From Oryzisolibacter propanilivorax (GTDB lineage Bacteria > Pseudomonadota > Gammaproteobacteria > Burkholderiales > Burkholderiaceae_C), in assembly GCF_900103645.1 (NCBI RefSeq), contig NZ_FNHP01000003.1, positions 310,001-374,000 on the forward strand: a stretch of 64,000 nt of DNA. Direction: 5' to 3'. Both the position numbers and the translations under genes were made by a program. This document shows, in pieces, positions 8,278-15,717 of this stretch. Numbering within the stretch: position 1 is the first letter of the stretch; every line of letters starts with the position of its first letter. The notes below the pieces were generated by a model. It did no database searches and had not been told where the DNA came from. It saw only the letters and a program-made list of their open reading frames with translations.

Positions 8278-9642
8278 ATGAACGCAACGCGTTTGCGCAA
8301 GCTGGCCCCGCGCGTGCTGCTGGCGCTGCTGGCGCTGGCGGTGATGGGCGTGCTGCTCGGCATCAACGAGGCGGGCTTCACGCGCTCGCAGCGGGCCGTC
8401 GAGGCGCTGGCGCGCACGCATGCCACGCGCGCGGCGCTGGACCAGTTGCTGCAGTCCATGCTGAATGCCGAGACCGGCCAGCGCGGCTACCTGCTGACCG
8501 GCGACGAGCGCTACCTGCGCCCCTATGAGTCGGCCGTGGCGTCCATCAACACCCACCTGCAGACCTTGCGCGATGCCTACGCCAGGCAATCCGACGAGCC
8601 GGACGCATTCGGCCAGCTGTCGCAGCTGGTGGCGCGCAAGCTCAGCGAGATGCAGCTCACCATCCGCCTGCGCCGCGAGGACAAGGACGATGTCTGGCGC
8701 TTCGTGCTGTCCACCGATGTCGGCGAGCAGGACATGAACGCCATCCGCGCCGTGGCCACCCAGCTGCTCGAGCGCAACGCCGAGCACGCCCAGCACAGCG
8801 CCGAGCGCATCCACCGCTCGCTGAACCTGTCGCGCGCCGGCATCGCCATCGCCGCCGCACTGGGCCTGCTGGTGCTGTTCCTGTACCTGCGCAACGCGCG
8901 CGCCCTGCAGGCCGCGCACCTGCGCGAGCAGCAGGTGCTGGAGCGCGAGCGCGACCGACTGGAGCAACTGGTGCGCGAGCGCACGGCAACCCTGTCGGAG
9001 CTGGCGCACCACCTGCAGCAGGTGCGCGAGGACGAGCGTGCCCACCTCGCGCGCGAGCTGCACGACGAACTGGGCGCACTGCTCACCGCCGCCAAGCTGG
9101 ATGTGGCGCGCCTGAAGTCGCGCATCGACATGGACAATCCGGACAACGTCGAGCGCCTGCAGCACCTGAACGATTCGCTCAATAGCGGCATCGCGCTGAA
9201 GCGCCGCATCATCGAGGACCTGCGCCCGTCCTCGCTGTCCAACCTGGGCCTGACGACGACGCTGGAGATCCTGACCAGCGAGTTCGCGCGCCGCAGCGGC
9301 ATCCAGGTGCAGACCCAGCTGGAGCCGGTATCGCTGAGCGAATCGGCCCAGCTGACCACCTACCGGCTGGTGCAGGAAGCACTCACCAACATCCACAAGC
9401 ATGCCGGCGCCGACCAGGTGCTGGTGTCGCTGCACGCCCATGCCGGCCAGGTGTCGGTACAGGTGCGCGACAACGGTCAGGGTTTCGACGCCGCGCGCCC
9501 CTCCTCGGCGTCGCATGGCCTGACCGGCATGCGCCACCGGGTGGAAGCCGAGGGTGGCCGGCTGAACGTGCGCTCGGTCCCTGGCGAGGGCACGCTGGTG
9601 AGCGCCACATTGCCGCGCGTCGAGCCCGCAAGCGCCGCCTGA
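8278..9642 (+). CDS. CHASE3-domain sensor histidine kinase (HisKA_3 type)
   Basis: Membrane sensor kinase of 454 residues. It has a first TM segment at about 10-30, a CHASE3 periplasmic sensor domain (LLQSMLNAETGQRGYLLTGDE is the family signature, residues about 57-77) and a second TM at about 187-206. A coiled-coil linker follows, then a DesK/NarX-type phosphotransfer helix with phospho-acceptor histidine 262 (ARELHDELGALL) and a HATPase domain (VQEALTNIHKHAGA, DNGQGFD, GLTGMRHR). GGAG at 8264-8267 serves as a ribosome-binding site. It is divergent from a NarL-type regulator, the standard pairing for this kinase class. The stimulus cannot be read from the sequence. Confidence 0.94.
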   Translation: MNATRLRKLAPRVLLALLALAVMGVLLGINEAGFTRSQRAVEALARTHATRAALDQLLQSMLNAETGQRGYLLTGDERYLRPYESAVASINTHLQTLRDAYARQSDEPDAFGQLSQLVARKLSEMQLTIRLRREDKDDVWRFVLSTDVGEQDMNAIRAVATQLLERNAEHAQHSAERIHRSLNLSRAGIAIAAALGLLVLFLYLRNARALQAAHLREQQVLERERDRLEQLVRERTATLSELAHHLQQVREDERAHLARELHDELGALLTAAKLDVARLKSRIDMDNPDNVERLQHLNDSLNSGIALKRRIIEDLRPSSLSNLGLTTTLEILTSEFARRSGIQVQTQLEPVSLSESAQLTTYRLVQEALTNIHKHAGADQVLVSLHAHAGQVSVQVRDNGQGFDAARPSSASHGLTGMRHRVEAEGGRLNVRSVPGEGTLVSATLPRVEPASAA

Positions 9643-9809
9643 ACGCCATACCAAGGCCCTGCGCGCGCCTGGTGCGCAGCGCGGCGGCAGCGTCCTACAC
9701 CCCTGCGCGCCGGACACCGGCAGTTCGCGACAGGGCCTCCCTCGTACAGTGAATTCACTCGCTGCGGTGCATGTCACCGGGGCGAATTCCCAGATACAAG
9801 GAGGTTTCC

Positions 9810-9974
9810 ATGTTGCATTACGCAGTTGTCTTTCTGGTCATCGCCCTGATCGCTGCCCTGTTCGGCTTCGGCGGTATCGCCGCCGGCGCGGTCGGCATCG
9901 CCAAGGTGCTGTTCTTCGTCTTCGTGATCATGGCCGCGGTGACCTTCGTGCTCAGCCTGCTGCGCAAGGGCTGA
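9810..9974 (+). CDS. DUF1328 small membrane protein (YtjA family)
   Basis: A 54-residue, two-span membrane protein starting [20 protein letters not shown], a near-textbook DUF1328 N-terminus, followed by the [18 protein letters not shown] glycine-rich segment and a short basic tail. AAGGAGG at 9798-9804 fixes the start. The family is widespread, usually stress-induced and of unknown function. It opens a run of four small stress-type genes on the plus strand, ending in a BON lipoprotein. Confidence 0.92.
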   Translation: MLHYAVVFLVIALIAALFGFGGIAAGAVGIAKVLFFVFVIMAAVTFVLSLLRKG

Positions 9975-10035
9975 CGCCGCCCCGCTCCGTCTTTTTCCCA
10001 TCCAACCACCCATCGACGCCAAGAGAGGAACCGAC

Positions 10036-10422
10036 ATGGACGCCCAGAACACCACCCAGAAAGCCACCGACGCTGCCCGCAGTGCGGCCGACAGCGTGAG
10101 CAACAGCGCACAGGAGGCCGTGCAATCGACCCGGCGCCTGGCCAACGAGGCGCTGGACAAGGCGGAAAGCGGTGTCAAGCGCGTGAAGGAGGAAGTCGAT
10201 CCGGTGATCGACGACCTGGCCGCCAAGGCCCAGGAATTCGCCAGCCGCAGCATTAACTACTGCGCCGAGACCAGCGAACGCGCACGCCGCCAGTTCAACG
10301 ACGCGGCCGATGCCACCTGCCGCTACGTGTCGGACCAGCCCGGCAAGTCGATGCTGCTGGCGGCCGCCGCAGGCGCCGCGCTGGCCACGGCCTTGATGAT
10401 GACGCGCCGCAGCGACCGCTGA
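10036..10422 (+). CDS. DUF883-like (ElaB/YqjD) membrane-anchored protein
   Basis: A 128-residue protein with a long, charged, Ala-rich amphipathic helical region (residues about 5-100) and a single C-terminal membrane span (about 106-122), ending in a basic RRSDR tail. This architecture, and the GKSMLLAAAAGAAL C-terminal anchor, match the DUF883 group. In Escherichia coli, ElaB and YqjD are inner-membrane proteins linked to stationary phase, and YqjD binds ribosomes. A ribosome-binding site AGAGGA lies just upstream. A role in stationary-phase or envelope stress is inferred from family and neighbours. Confidence 0.75.
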   Translation: MDAQNTTQKATDAARSAADSVSNSAQEAVQSTRRLANEALDKAESGVKRVKEEVDPVIDDLAAKAQEFASRSINYCAETSERARRQFNDAADATCRYVSDQPGKSMLLAAAAGAALATALMMTRRSDR

Positions 10423-10474
10423 AACAGCGCCGGGGCGTACGTCGCCCCGCGCCATAACAAGGAGCACCCACGAT

Positions 10475-11050
10475 ATGAATACCTTCAAGGAAGTGCATGG
10501 CAACCGCGGAGGGGTGGACCATGAACAGAAGACGCTGAAGCTGGACGAGGAAGCGATCCGCAAGGCAGCTTCGGCCGATCTGGACGACGGCGCCGTCACG
10601 CCGGGCTATGGCCCGTACCGCGACTCCATCGTCAAGCTGCTGAACGATGCGTTGGCCACCGAACTGGTGTGCGTGCTGCGCTACAAGCGCCACTACTTCA
10701 CCGCCGATGGACTGGAGTCCCCGGCCATCGCCGAGGAATTCCTGCAGCACGCCAACGAAGAGTCGGCCCACGCCGACAAGATTGCCGAGCGCATCGTGCA
10801 GCTGGGCGGATCACCCAACTTCAATCCCGACTCGCTCAGCGAGCGCAGCCACGCAGACTACGACGAGAGCACCGACCTCAAGGCCATGGTGCGTGCCAAC
10901 CTGGTCGCCGAGCGCATCGCAGTCGAAACCTACCGCCAGATGATCGAGCTGATCGGCGACAAGGACCCGACCACGCGCCGGCTGCTGGAAGGCGTACTGG
11001 CCGAGGAAGAAGAGCATGCCGACGAGCTGAGCGACTGGCTGCGCCGCTGA
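10475..11050 (+). CDS. Ferritin-like / bacterioferritin-type protein
   Basis: A 191-residue cytosolic protein whose residues about 45-190 form a four-helix ferritin-like fold. Metal-site Glu and His residues recur on successive helices: ATELVCVLRYKRHYF, AEEFLQHANEESAHADKI, AERIAVETYRQMIE and LAEEEEHADEL, giving two ExxH pairs. This suggests iron oxidation and storage or a related di-iron function. The first 40 residues are a polar extension not typical of bacterioferritin. It sits between the DUF883-like gene and a BON lipoprotein in a stress-type cluster, so iron or oxidative protection in stationary phase is plausible. The haem-binding methionine of true bacterioferritin is not evident. Confidence 0.8.
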   Translation: MNTFKEVHGNRGGVDHEQKTLKLDEEAIRKAASADLDDGAVTPGYGPYRDSIVKLLNDALATELVCVLRYKRHYFTADGLESPAIAEEFLQHANEESAHADKIAERIVQLGGSPNFNPDSLSERSHADYDESTDLKAMVRANLVAERIAVETYRQMIELIGDKDPTTRRLLEGVLAEEEEHADELSDWLRR

Positions 11051-11181
11051 TCTGAGCAGCTATTGCTATCCGGTTTCCATGACCGCGCGGCCGGCGGAGG
11101 GTGCAACAGGCCGCAGCGGATGTGCAAGGCACCCAAGAAAACCATCATTTTTTCTACTCACAACTCGATAAGGAAAACACC

Positions 11182-11496
11182 ATGAAGTACGCACGCGCCC
11201 TTGCTTTTGCCCTGGTGGCTGGCGCCACCATCGTCTCTACCGGCTGCTCCGTGGCACGCCACCAGCAGACCGTCGGTTCGTATGTGGACGACGCAGGCAT
11301 CACCACTGCCGTCAAGGCCAAGATGGCCGAGGACAAGTCCGTGTCCGCCACGTCGATCAGCGTGGAAACGCTCAACGGCACGGTGCAGCTGTCGGGCTTC
11401 GCCAAGACGCAGACCGAAAAGGATCGTGCCGAAGCCATTGCGCGCAACACCAAGCATGTGCGTGACGTGCGCAACAGCATCGTGGTGCGTCCCTGA
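11182..11496 (+). CDS. BON-domain lipoprotein-like protein
   Basis: A 104-residue exported protein: signal peptide with a possible lipidation cysteine at residue 22 (VSTGCS), followed by one BON domain (about residues 35-104; GITTAVKAKMAED, VETLNGTVQLSGFA, ARNTKHVRDVRN). BON domains bind phospholipid surfaces and occur in OsmY and DolP, which protect the envelope. The lipobox is weak because the -3 position is Ser rather than Leu, so cleavage by signal peptidase I is also possible. The ATG at 11182 follows AAGGAAA. It closes the stress-type cluster and is followed by two hairpins. Confidence 0.88.
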   Translation: MKYARALAFALVAGATIVSTGCSVARHQQTVGSYVDDAGITTAVKAKMAEDKSVSATSISVETLNGTVQLSGFAKTQTEKDRAEAIARNTKHVRDVRNSIVVRP

Positions 11497-11500
11497 TGCA

Positions 11501-11555
11501 GGGGGCCTTTCAGGCCCCCGCCATGAAAAACGCCGCCCTTCCAGGCGGCGTTTTT
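11501..11555. terminator. Double hairpin, second one a bidirectional terminator
   Basis: First an 8-bp stem GGGGGCCT/AGGCCCCC (11501-11519) without a T-tract. Then AAAAACGCCGCC (11526-11537) with a 6-base loop and GGCGGCGTTTTT (11544-11555), perfect and flanked by A and T runs. It ends both the BON gene and the converging coaD gene. Confidence 0.9.
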
Positions 11556-11589
11556 CTTTGTGCGCTTCCCGAGGCGGTGCCGTTTCGTT

Positions 11590-12081
11590 TCAGCTCTGGC
11601 CCAGCAGCTTGTCGTGCAGGCGCTGCTGCACTTCGGACGAAACGAACTTGTCCACCTCGCCGCCCAGCGAGGCAATCTCGCGCACAAAGGTGCTGCTGAT
11701 GAACTGGAACTTGTCGCTGGGCGTCAGAAAGACTGTCTCTACCTCGGGCATCAGGTGCCGGTTCATGCCGGCAAGCTGGAACTCGTAGTCGAAATCGGTC
11801 ACCGCGCGCAGGCCGCGCACCATGGCCTTGGCACCGCGCTGCACGATGAAGTCGCGCATCAGCCCGTCGAAGCTCTCCACCTGCACCTGGGGATAGGGGC
11901 GCACCGCCTCGCGCACCATCTCCATGCGCTCATCCAGGCTGAACAGCGTCTTCTTATGGTGTCCGGCCGCCACTGCCACGATCAGCCCGTCGAACAGCTG
12001 GGCAGCACGCTTGACCACGTCCTCGTGTCCAAGGGTGATCGGATCGAAGGTGCCGGGGTAGACGGCAAGCACGCGGGACAT
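11590..12081 (-). CDS. coaD: Phosphopantetheine adenylyltransferase
   Basis: Transfers AMP from ATP to 4'-phosphopantetheine to give dephospho-coenzyme A, the fourth step of CoA synthesis. The 163-residue length is standard. It has the nucleotidyltransferase TxGH-type motif in GTFDPITLGHEDV, the conserved AMVRGLRAVTDFDYEFQLA substrate segment, and the ISSTFVREIA ATP-binding motif. It is followed in the minus-strand order after rsmD, as usual in Proteobacteria, though a repeat copy separates the two. Confidence 0.97.
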   Translation of the reverse strand: MSRVLAVYPGTFDPITLGHEDVVKRAAQLFDGLIVAVAAGHHKKTLFSLDERMEMVREAVRPYPQVQVESFDGLMRDFIVQRGAKAMVRGLRAVTDFDYEFQLAGMNRHLMPEVETVFLTPSDKFQFISSTFVREIASLGGEVDKFVSSEVQQRLHDKLLGQS

Positions 12082-12150
12082 GGCAGAAGCTCTCCAGAAA
12101 TGCGGTGGCGCGCATTATGCGGGCGCATGGCGCCCTGCGCCGCACAGAAT

Positions 12151-12213
12151 TCAGGTGTTTCAGGACCCCAGCCCTTGTATTGCATGGGCCTTCAGCTATT
12201 TATTCGATAGCAA
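12151..12213 (-). repeat. Dispersed repeat, copy 2
   Basis: On the minus strand it reads TTGCTATCGAATAAATAGCTG, then AAGGCCCATGCAATACAAGGGCT and a T-poor tail GTCCTGAAACACC. It fills most of the space between coaD and rsmD. Confidence 0.8.
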
Positions 12214-12218
12214 ACAGA

Positions 12219-12851
12219 TCAGCTGCCGGCCAGCGGGCGTAGCAGATGCGCATGCACGGCGCCGGCCTGCAGGTACCGGTGCGGCGCCAGCCCGGCGGGC
12301 ACCAGGGCGGACGCGTCCCACGGCGCGGCGGCTTCCAGGTAAACCAGGCCGCTGGGTGCCACGGCGCGTGCCGCCGCCTGCAGCGCCGGCAGGAACAGCC
12401 CGGTCTGTGCATAGGGTGGGTCGATCAGCACCAGGTCCAGGCTGGCGGGCGCGGCCGCGGCCAGCGCCAGCAGGCCATCGCCGCGCCGTACCTGCACGCG
12501 CTCGGCTGCCTGCAGGCGCTGGACGTGGCGCTGCAATTGCGCCACCAAGGCCGGCTCCTGCTCGACCAGCAGCACGCTGGCCGCGCCGCGCGAGGCGGCT
12601 TCCAGCCCCAGCGCACCGGTGCCGGCGAAGGCGTCCAGGCAGTGCCAGCCGGCCAGGTCCTGGCCGAGCCAGTTGAACAGCGTCTCGCGTACCCGGTCGG
12701 GCGTCGGACGCAGGCCGGGCCGGTCGGCCACCGGCAGCTTGGTGCGCTTCCATTGGCCGCCGATGATGCGCACCTCGCCTGGTGCCTGCGGTGCCGCCCG
12801 GCGGGCCTGGCCGGCGGGCCGGGACGCCACGAGCTTGGGACTGCGGGTCAT
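12219..12851 (-). CDS. rsmD: 16S rRNA (guanine(966)-N(2))-methyltransferase
   Basis: SAM-dependent enzyme methylating G966 of 16S rRNA in the 30S subunit. The 210-residue product has VRIIGGQWKRTKLPV with the family RIIGG start, RPTPDRVRETLFNWL, the SAM-binding loop LDAFAGTGALGLEAASRGA and the catalytic LIDPPY motif. An Ala/Arg/Pro-rich N-terminal stretch of about 25 residues precedes the domain. The gene overlaps the upstream M16 gene by four bases (ATGA at 12848-12851), indicating translational coupling. Confidence 0.95.
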   Translation of the reverse strand: MTRSPKLVASRPAGQARRAAPQAPGEVRIIGGQWKRTKLPVADRPGLRPTPDRVRETLFNWLGQDLAGWHCLDAFAGTGALGLEAASRGAASVLLVEQEPALVAQLQRHVQRLQAAERVQVRRGDGLLALAAAAPASLDLVLIDPPYAQTGLFLPALQAAARAVAPSGLVYLEAAAPWDASALVPAGLAPHRYLQAGAVHAHLLRPLAGS

Positions 12852-14224
12852 GGCTTGGCCGCCGCCTGTGCGCCGACGATCACCGTCACCATGCGCTCGG
12901 GCTGCAGCTTGCGCTGCAGCGCGGCGCGGATGTCGGCCACGGTCAGCGCCTGCACGCGGTCGGTCCAGTGCTCCAGGTAGTCCAGCGGCAGGTCGTTCCA
13001 GGCGATATTGACGACGTTGGCCAGCAGCTTGCGGTTGCTGTCGATGCGCAGCGCGAAGCCGCCGATCAGGTTGTCCTTGGCGGCGCGCAGCTCGGCCTCG
13101 GTCGGGCCCTCGGCGACATAGCGCTGCAGCACCTGGCGCGTGATCTGCAGCGCCTGCGCCGCCTGGTCGGGCCGCGTCTGCAGGCCGATCACGAAGGCGC
13201 CAGCGTTCAGGCCGGGCGAGAAGCCGCTGTACACGCCGTAGGTCAGCCCGCGCGTCTCGCGCACCTCGTGCGTCAGGCGCGAGGTGAAGCCGCCGCCGCC
13301 CAGGATATGGTTGCCCACCAGCAGCGCCAGGAAGTCGGGGTCGCGCCGCTCGAAGCCTGGCTGGCCCAGCAATACGTGCGCCTGCGCCGAGGCGAATGGG
13401 ATGTCTTTCTCGACGGCCTGCGTCAGCGCCGGCACCGGCGGCACGGCGGGCAGCGGCGCGCAGTGCGCGGGATCGCCCGCCGGCAGGCGTGCCAGCAGCG
13501 TCTGCACCAGTGCCTGCGCCTGCGGCCGGGTCACCGCGCCGACGATGGACACGCGCGCGCGGCAGGCCTGCACGTAGCGCGTGTGGAACGCCTGCAAATC
13601 CGGCACGCCGATGCGCGCCAGCGTCTCGGCGGTGGCGACATAGCCGTACGGGTGGCCGCCATAGACCGCCTTGGCAAAGGCCTTGGACGCGACCGTGCCA
13701 GGGCGGGTGTCGGCCTCGCGGATGCTGGCCTGCCAGCGGGCGCGCTCGCGCTCCCAGACGTGGGCCGGGAAGCTGGGCTCGGCCAGCTGGCGCGCCGCCA
13801 GGCGCGCGGCGCGCTGCAGCAGGTCGGGCTCGGTCAGCGAGCGCAGGCCGAACACCAGGCCGTCGCGCTCGGCGCCGGCGTCGAAGCTCGCGCCCAGGTC
13901 GGCCCAGGCCTCGCCCAGGTCGTTCTCGTCCAGCGCTGGCTCCTGCGGCCCACCGGCGCGCACGCCCTTGGAAGTCATCAGCGCCGCGGCGCTGGCCAGC
14001 CCGGCCTGCGCGGCCGGGTCACGGCGCGAACCGGCGTCGAAGTCGATCTGTACGTCGACCATCGGAATCGCCGGGCTCTGCACCAGCCAGACGCGCGCGC
14101 CGCTGGCTTCGGTCCAGTGCTCGATGGGCAGCAGCGCCCAGGCCGACTGCGCACAAAAAAGCAGGCCAGCCAGCGTCAGAAAACGGCCTGCAGCTATGTT
14201 TTTAATGGTATTGAAGGGATTCAT
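12848..14224 (-). CDS. M16-family protein, non-catalytic partner
   Basis: A 458-residue exported protein with the M16 (pitrilysin-like) double domain but no HxxEH zinc motif; the matching region reads AGLASAAALMTSKG. It keeps the C-terminal-type motif FTSRLTHEVRETRGLTYGVYSGF with the Arg/Tyr pair that non-catalytic partners contribute to the shared active site. It pairs with the zinc-containing M16 gene 12 bases upstream. The N-terminal signal sequence (residues about 5-24, including NIAAGRFLTLAGLLFC) is encoded by a copy of the dispersed repeat. Its stop overlaps the rsmD start. Confidence 0.92.
   Translation of the reverse strand: MNPFNTIKNIAAGRFLTLAGLLFCAQSAWALLPIEHWTEASGARVWLVQSPAIPMVDVQIDFDAGSRRDPAAQAGLASAAALMTSKGVRAGGPQEPALDENDLGEAWADLGASFDAGAERDGLVFGLRSLTEPDLLQRAARLAARQLAEPSFPAHVWERERARWQASIREADTRPGTVASKAFAKAVYGGHPYGYVATAETLARIGVPDLQAFHTRYVQACRARVSIVGAVTRPQAQALVQTLLARLPAGDPAHCAPLPAVPPVPALTQAVEKDIPFASAQAHVLLGQPGFERRDPDFLALLVGNHILGGGGFTSRLTHEVRETRGLTYGVYSGFSPGLNAGAFVIGLQTRPDQAAQALQITRQVLQRYVAEGPTEAELRAAKDNLIGGFALRIDSNRKLLANVVNIAWNDLPLDYLEHWTDRVQALTVADIRAALQRKLQPERMVTVIVGAQAAAKP
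14153..14210 (-). repeat. Dispersed repeat, copy 3, inside the M16 signal sequence
   Basis: On the minus strand it reads AAAAACATAGCTGCAGGCC, then GTTTTCTGACGCTGGCTGG and CCTGCTTTTTTG. The core is identical to the intergenic copies, yet it is in frame and encodes the hydrophobic part of the signal peptide of the M16-family protein. Confidence 0.85.
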
Positions 14225-14236
14225 CTGCGGCTTTCC

Positions 14237-15688
14237 TCAATGCATGCGGCCGGAGGGCACGGCGCTTTCGGCGCGCGCCGGCTGGTTTGCCGGGCGCGGC
14301 TGCGGCACCAGCGTGGCGACGGTGAGCTGGTCGTCGCCGAACCAGCGCGCCGCCACCGACTGCACCTCGGCCGGCGTCACACCGCGCAGCAGCTGCAAAA
14401 GCCGGTCGTCGGCATCCAGCGGCAGGCCCTGCACCCAGTTGCTGCCCAGGTCGCTGGCCTGCGACTGCAGCGAGTCGCGCGCGTAGATGGTCGAGGCCGC
14501 CCACTGCGTGGTCACGCGCGCCAGCTCGTCCGCGCCGATGCCCTCGCGCGCCACGCGCGCCACTTCGGCGCGCAGCGCGCGCTCCACGTCCTGCGCGTTC
14601 TTGCCCGCCGCCGGCACGCCGGTCAGCAGGAACAGCGCCGGGCCGCGCCCGACCACCGAGGCGCCGCTGTCGGCACTGTCGGCCACGCGGTCGGCGCCTT
14701 GCGTCAGCGCGCGCTGCAGCCGCGCGCCGTCGTAGCCACTGAGCACCGCCGACAGCGCCAGCAGCGCCAGCGCGTCACGGTCGCTGGCCGTCAGCTCCTG
14801 CACGCGCTCCAGGCGCGGCGCGCGGAAGGCCAGCGCTACGTAGGCCTGGTCGGCCGGGGCCTTGAAGTCGATGCGGCGGATGCCCTTTTGCTCGGGCTCC
14901 TCGCGCGGCTTGCGCACCGGCACCGGGCCGGGCGGAATGCGGCCGTAGGTCTGCTGCGCCAGCGCCAGCACCCGCTGCGGCTCCACGTCGCCGGCGACCA
15001 CGATCACAGCGTTGGCCGGCACATACCAGCGCGCATGGAAGTCGCGCACGTCCTGCGGCGTCATGGCGTCCAGGTCGCTCATCCAGCCAACCACCGGGCG
15101 ACGGTACGGCGAGGCGATGAAGGTGCTGGCGTATAGCTGCTCGATCATCGCGGCGCGCGGCTGGTCGTCGGTGCGCATGCGCCGCTCTTCCTTGACGACC
15201 TCGATCTCGCGCGTGAACTCCTCGTCGGGCCACTGGTTGTGCGCGAAGCGGTCGGCCTCCAGCTGCATCACGTCGGCCAGGCGCTCGGCCGGGATCTGCT
15301 GGTAGTAGCCGGTGTAGTCGCGGCTGGTGAAGGCGTTCTCCTGGCCACCCAGGGCGGCCACGCGGCGCGAGAACTCGCCCGGCGGCACGTCCTTCGTGCC
15401 CTTGAACATCATGTGCTCCAGCGCGTGCGCCACGCCCGAGGTGCCGTCCACCTCGTCCATCGAACCGACGCGCAGCCAGACCATGTGCACCGCCGTGGGC
15501 GCGCGCCGGTCGGGCTGCACGATCAGCTGCATGCCGTTGGCCAGCTGGAACTGCTGCGCGCCGCTGGGCGTCCCCGCCAGCGCGGCCGCAGCGGGCGCCG
15601 GCGCCGGCGCGAGGGCAAGGGTGGAGGGCTGCTGGGCCAGCGCGTGCACGCCCGCCAGCAGGGCGATGAGGGTAAGAGCGCGTTTCAT
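14237..15688 (-). CDS. M16-family zinc metallopeptidase, catalytic partner
   Basis: A 483-residue periplasmic peptidase with a signal peptide (residues about 1-19) and the inverted zinc motif HALEH at residues 88-92 (GVAHALEHMMFKGT). The downstream glutamate region ENAFTSRDYTGYYQQIP follows. It should cleave small peptides or unfolded segments together with the non-catalytic gene directly downstream, with which it forms the usual two-gene heterodimer. The start is only 29 bases from the divergent ftsY start, so their promoters must overlap or lie within the neighbouring gene. This pair next to ftsY and rsmD is a common betaproteobacterial arrangement. Confidence 0.93.
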   Translation of the reverse strand: MKRALTLIALLAGVHALAQQPSTLALAPAPAPAAAALAGTPSGAQQFQLANGMQLIVQPDRRAPTAVHMVWLRVGSMDEVDGTSGVAHALEHMMFKGTKDVPPGEFSRRVAALGGQENAFTSRDYTGYYQQIPAERLADVMQLEADRFAHNQWPDEEFTREIEVVKEERRMRTDDQPRAAMIEQLYASTFIASPYRRPVVGWMSDLDAMTPQDVRDFHARWYVPANAVIVVAGDVEPQRVLALAQQTYGRIPPGPVPVRKPREEPEQKGIRRIDFKAPADQAYVALAFRAPRLERVQELTASDRDALALLALSAVLSGYDGARLQRALTQGADRVADSADSGASVVGRGPALFLLTGVPAAGKNAQDVERALRAEVARVAREGIGADELARVTTQWAASTIYARDSLQSQASDLGSNWVQGLPLDADDRLLQLLRGVTPAEVQSVAARWFGDDQLTVATLVPQPRPANQPARAESAVPSGRMH

Positions 15689-15717
15689 AGAATGGCTGCG
15701 ATTCTAAGAACCCGCCG

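Noticed and set aside
11054-11072. Possible remnant of the dispersed repeat (CAGCTATTGCTATCC)
   Set aside because: Only the edge words are present, without the spacer, stem or tail.
12782-15136. A 784-codon plus-strand open frame across the M16 pair
   Set aside because: Antisense shadow of two well-supported peptidase genes, with no recognisable domain.
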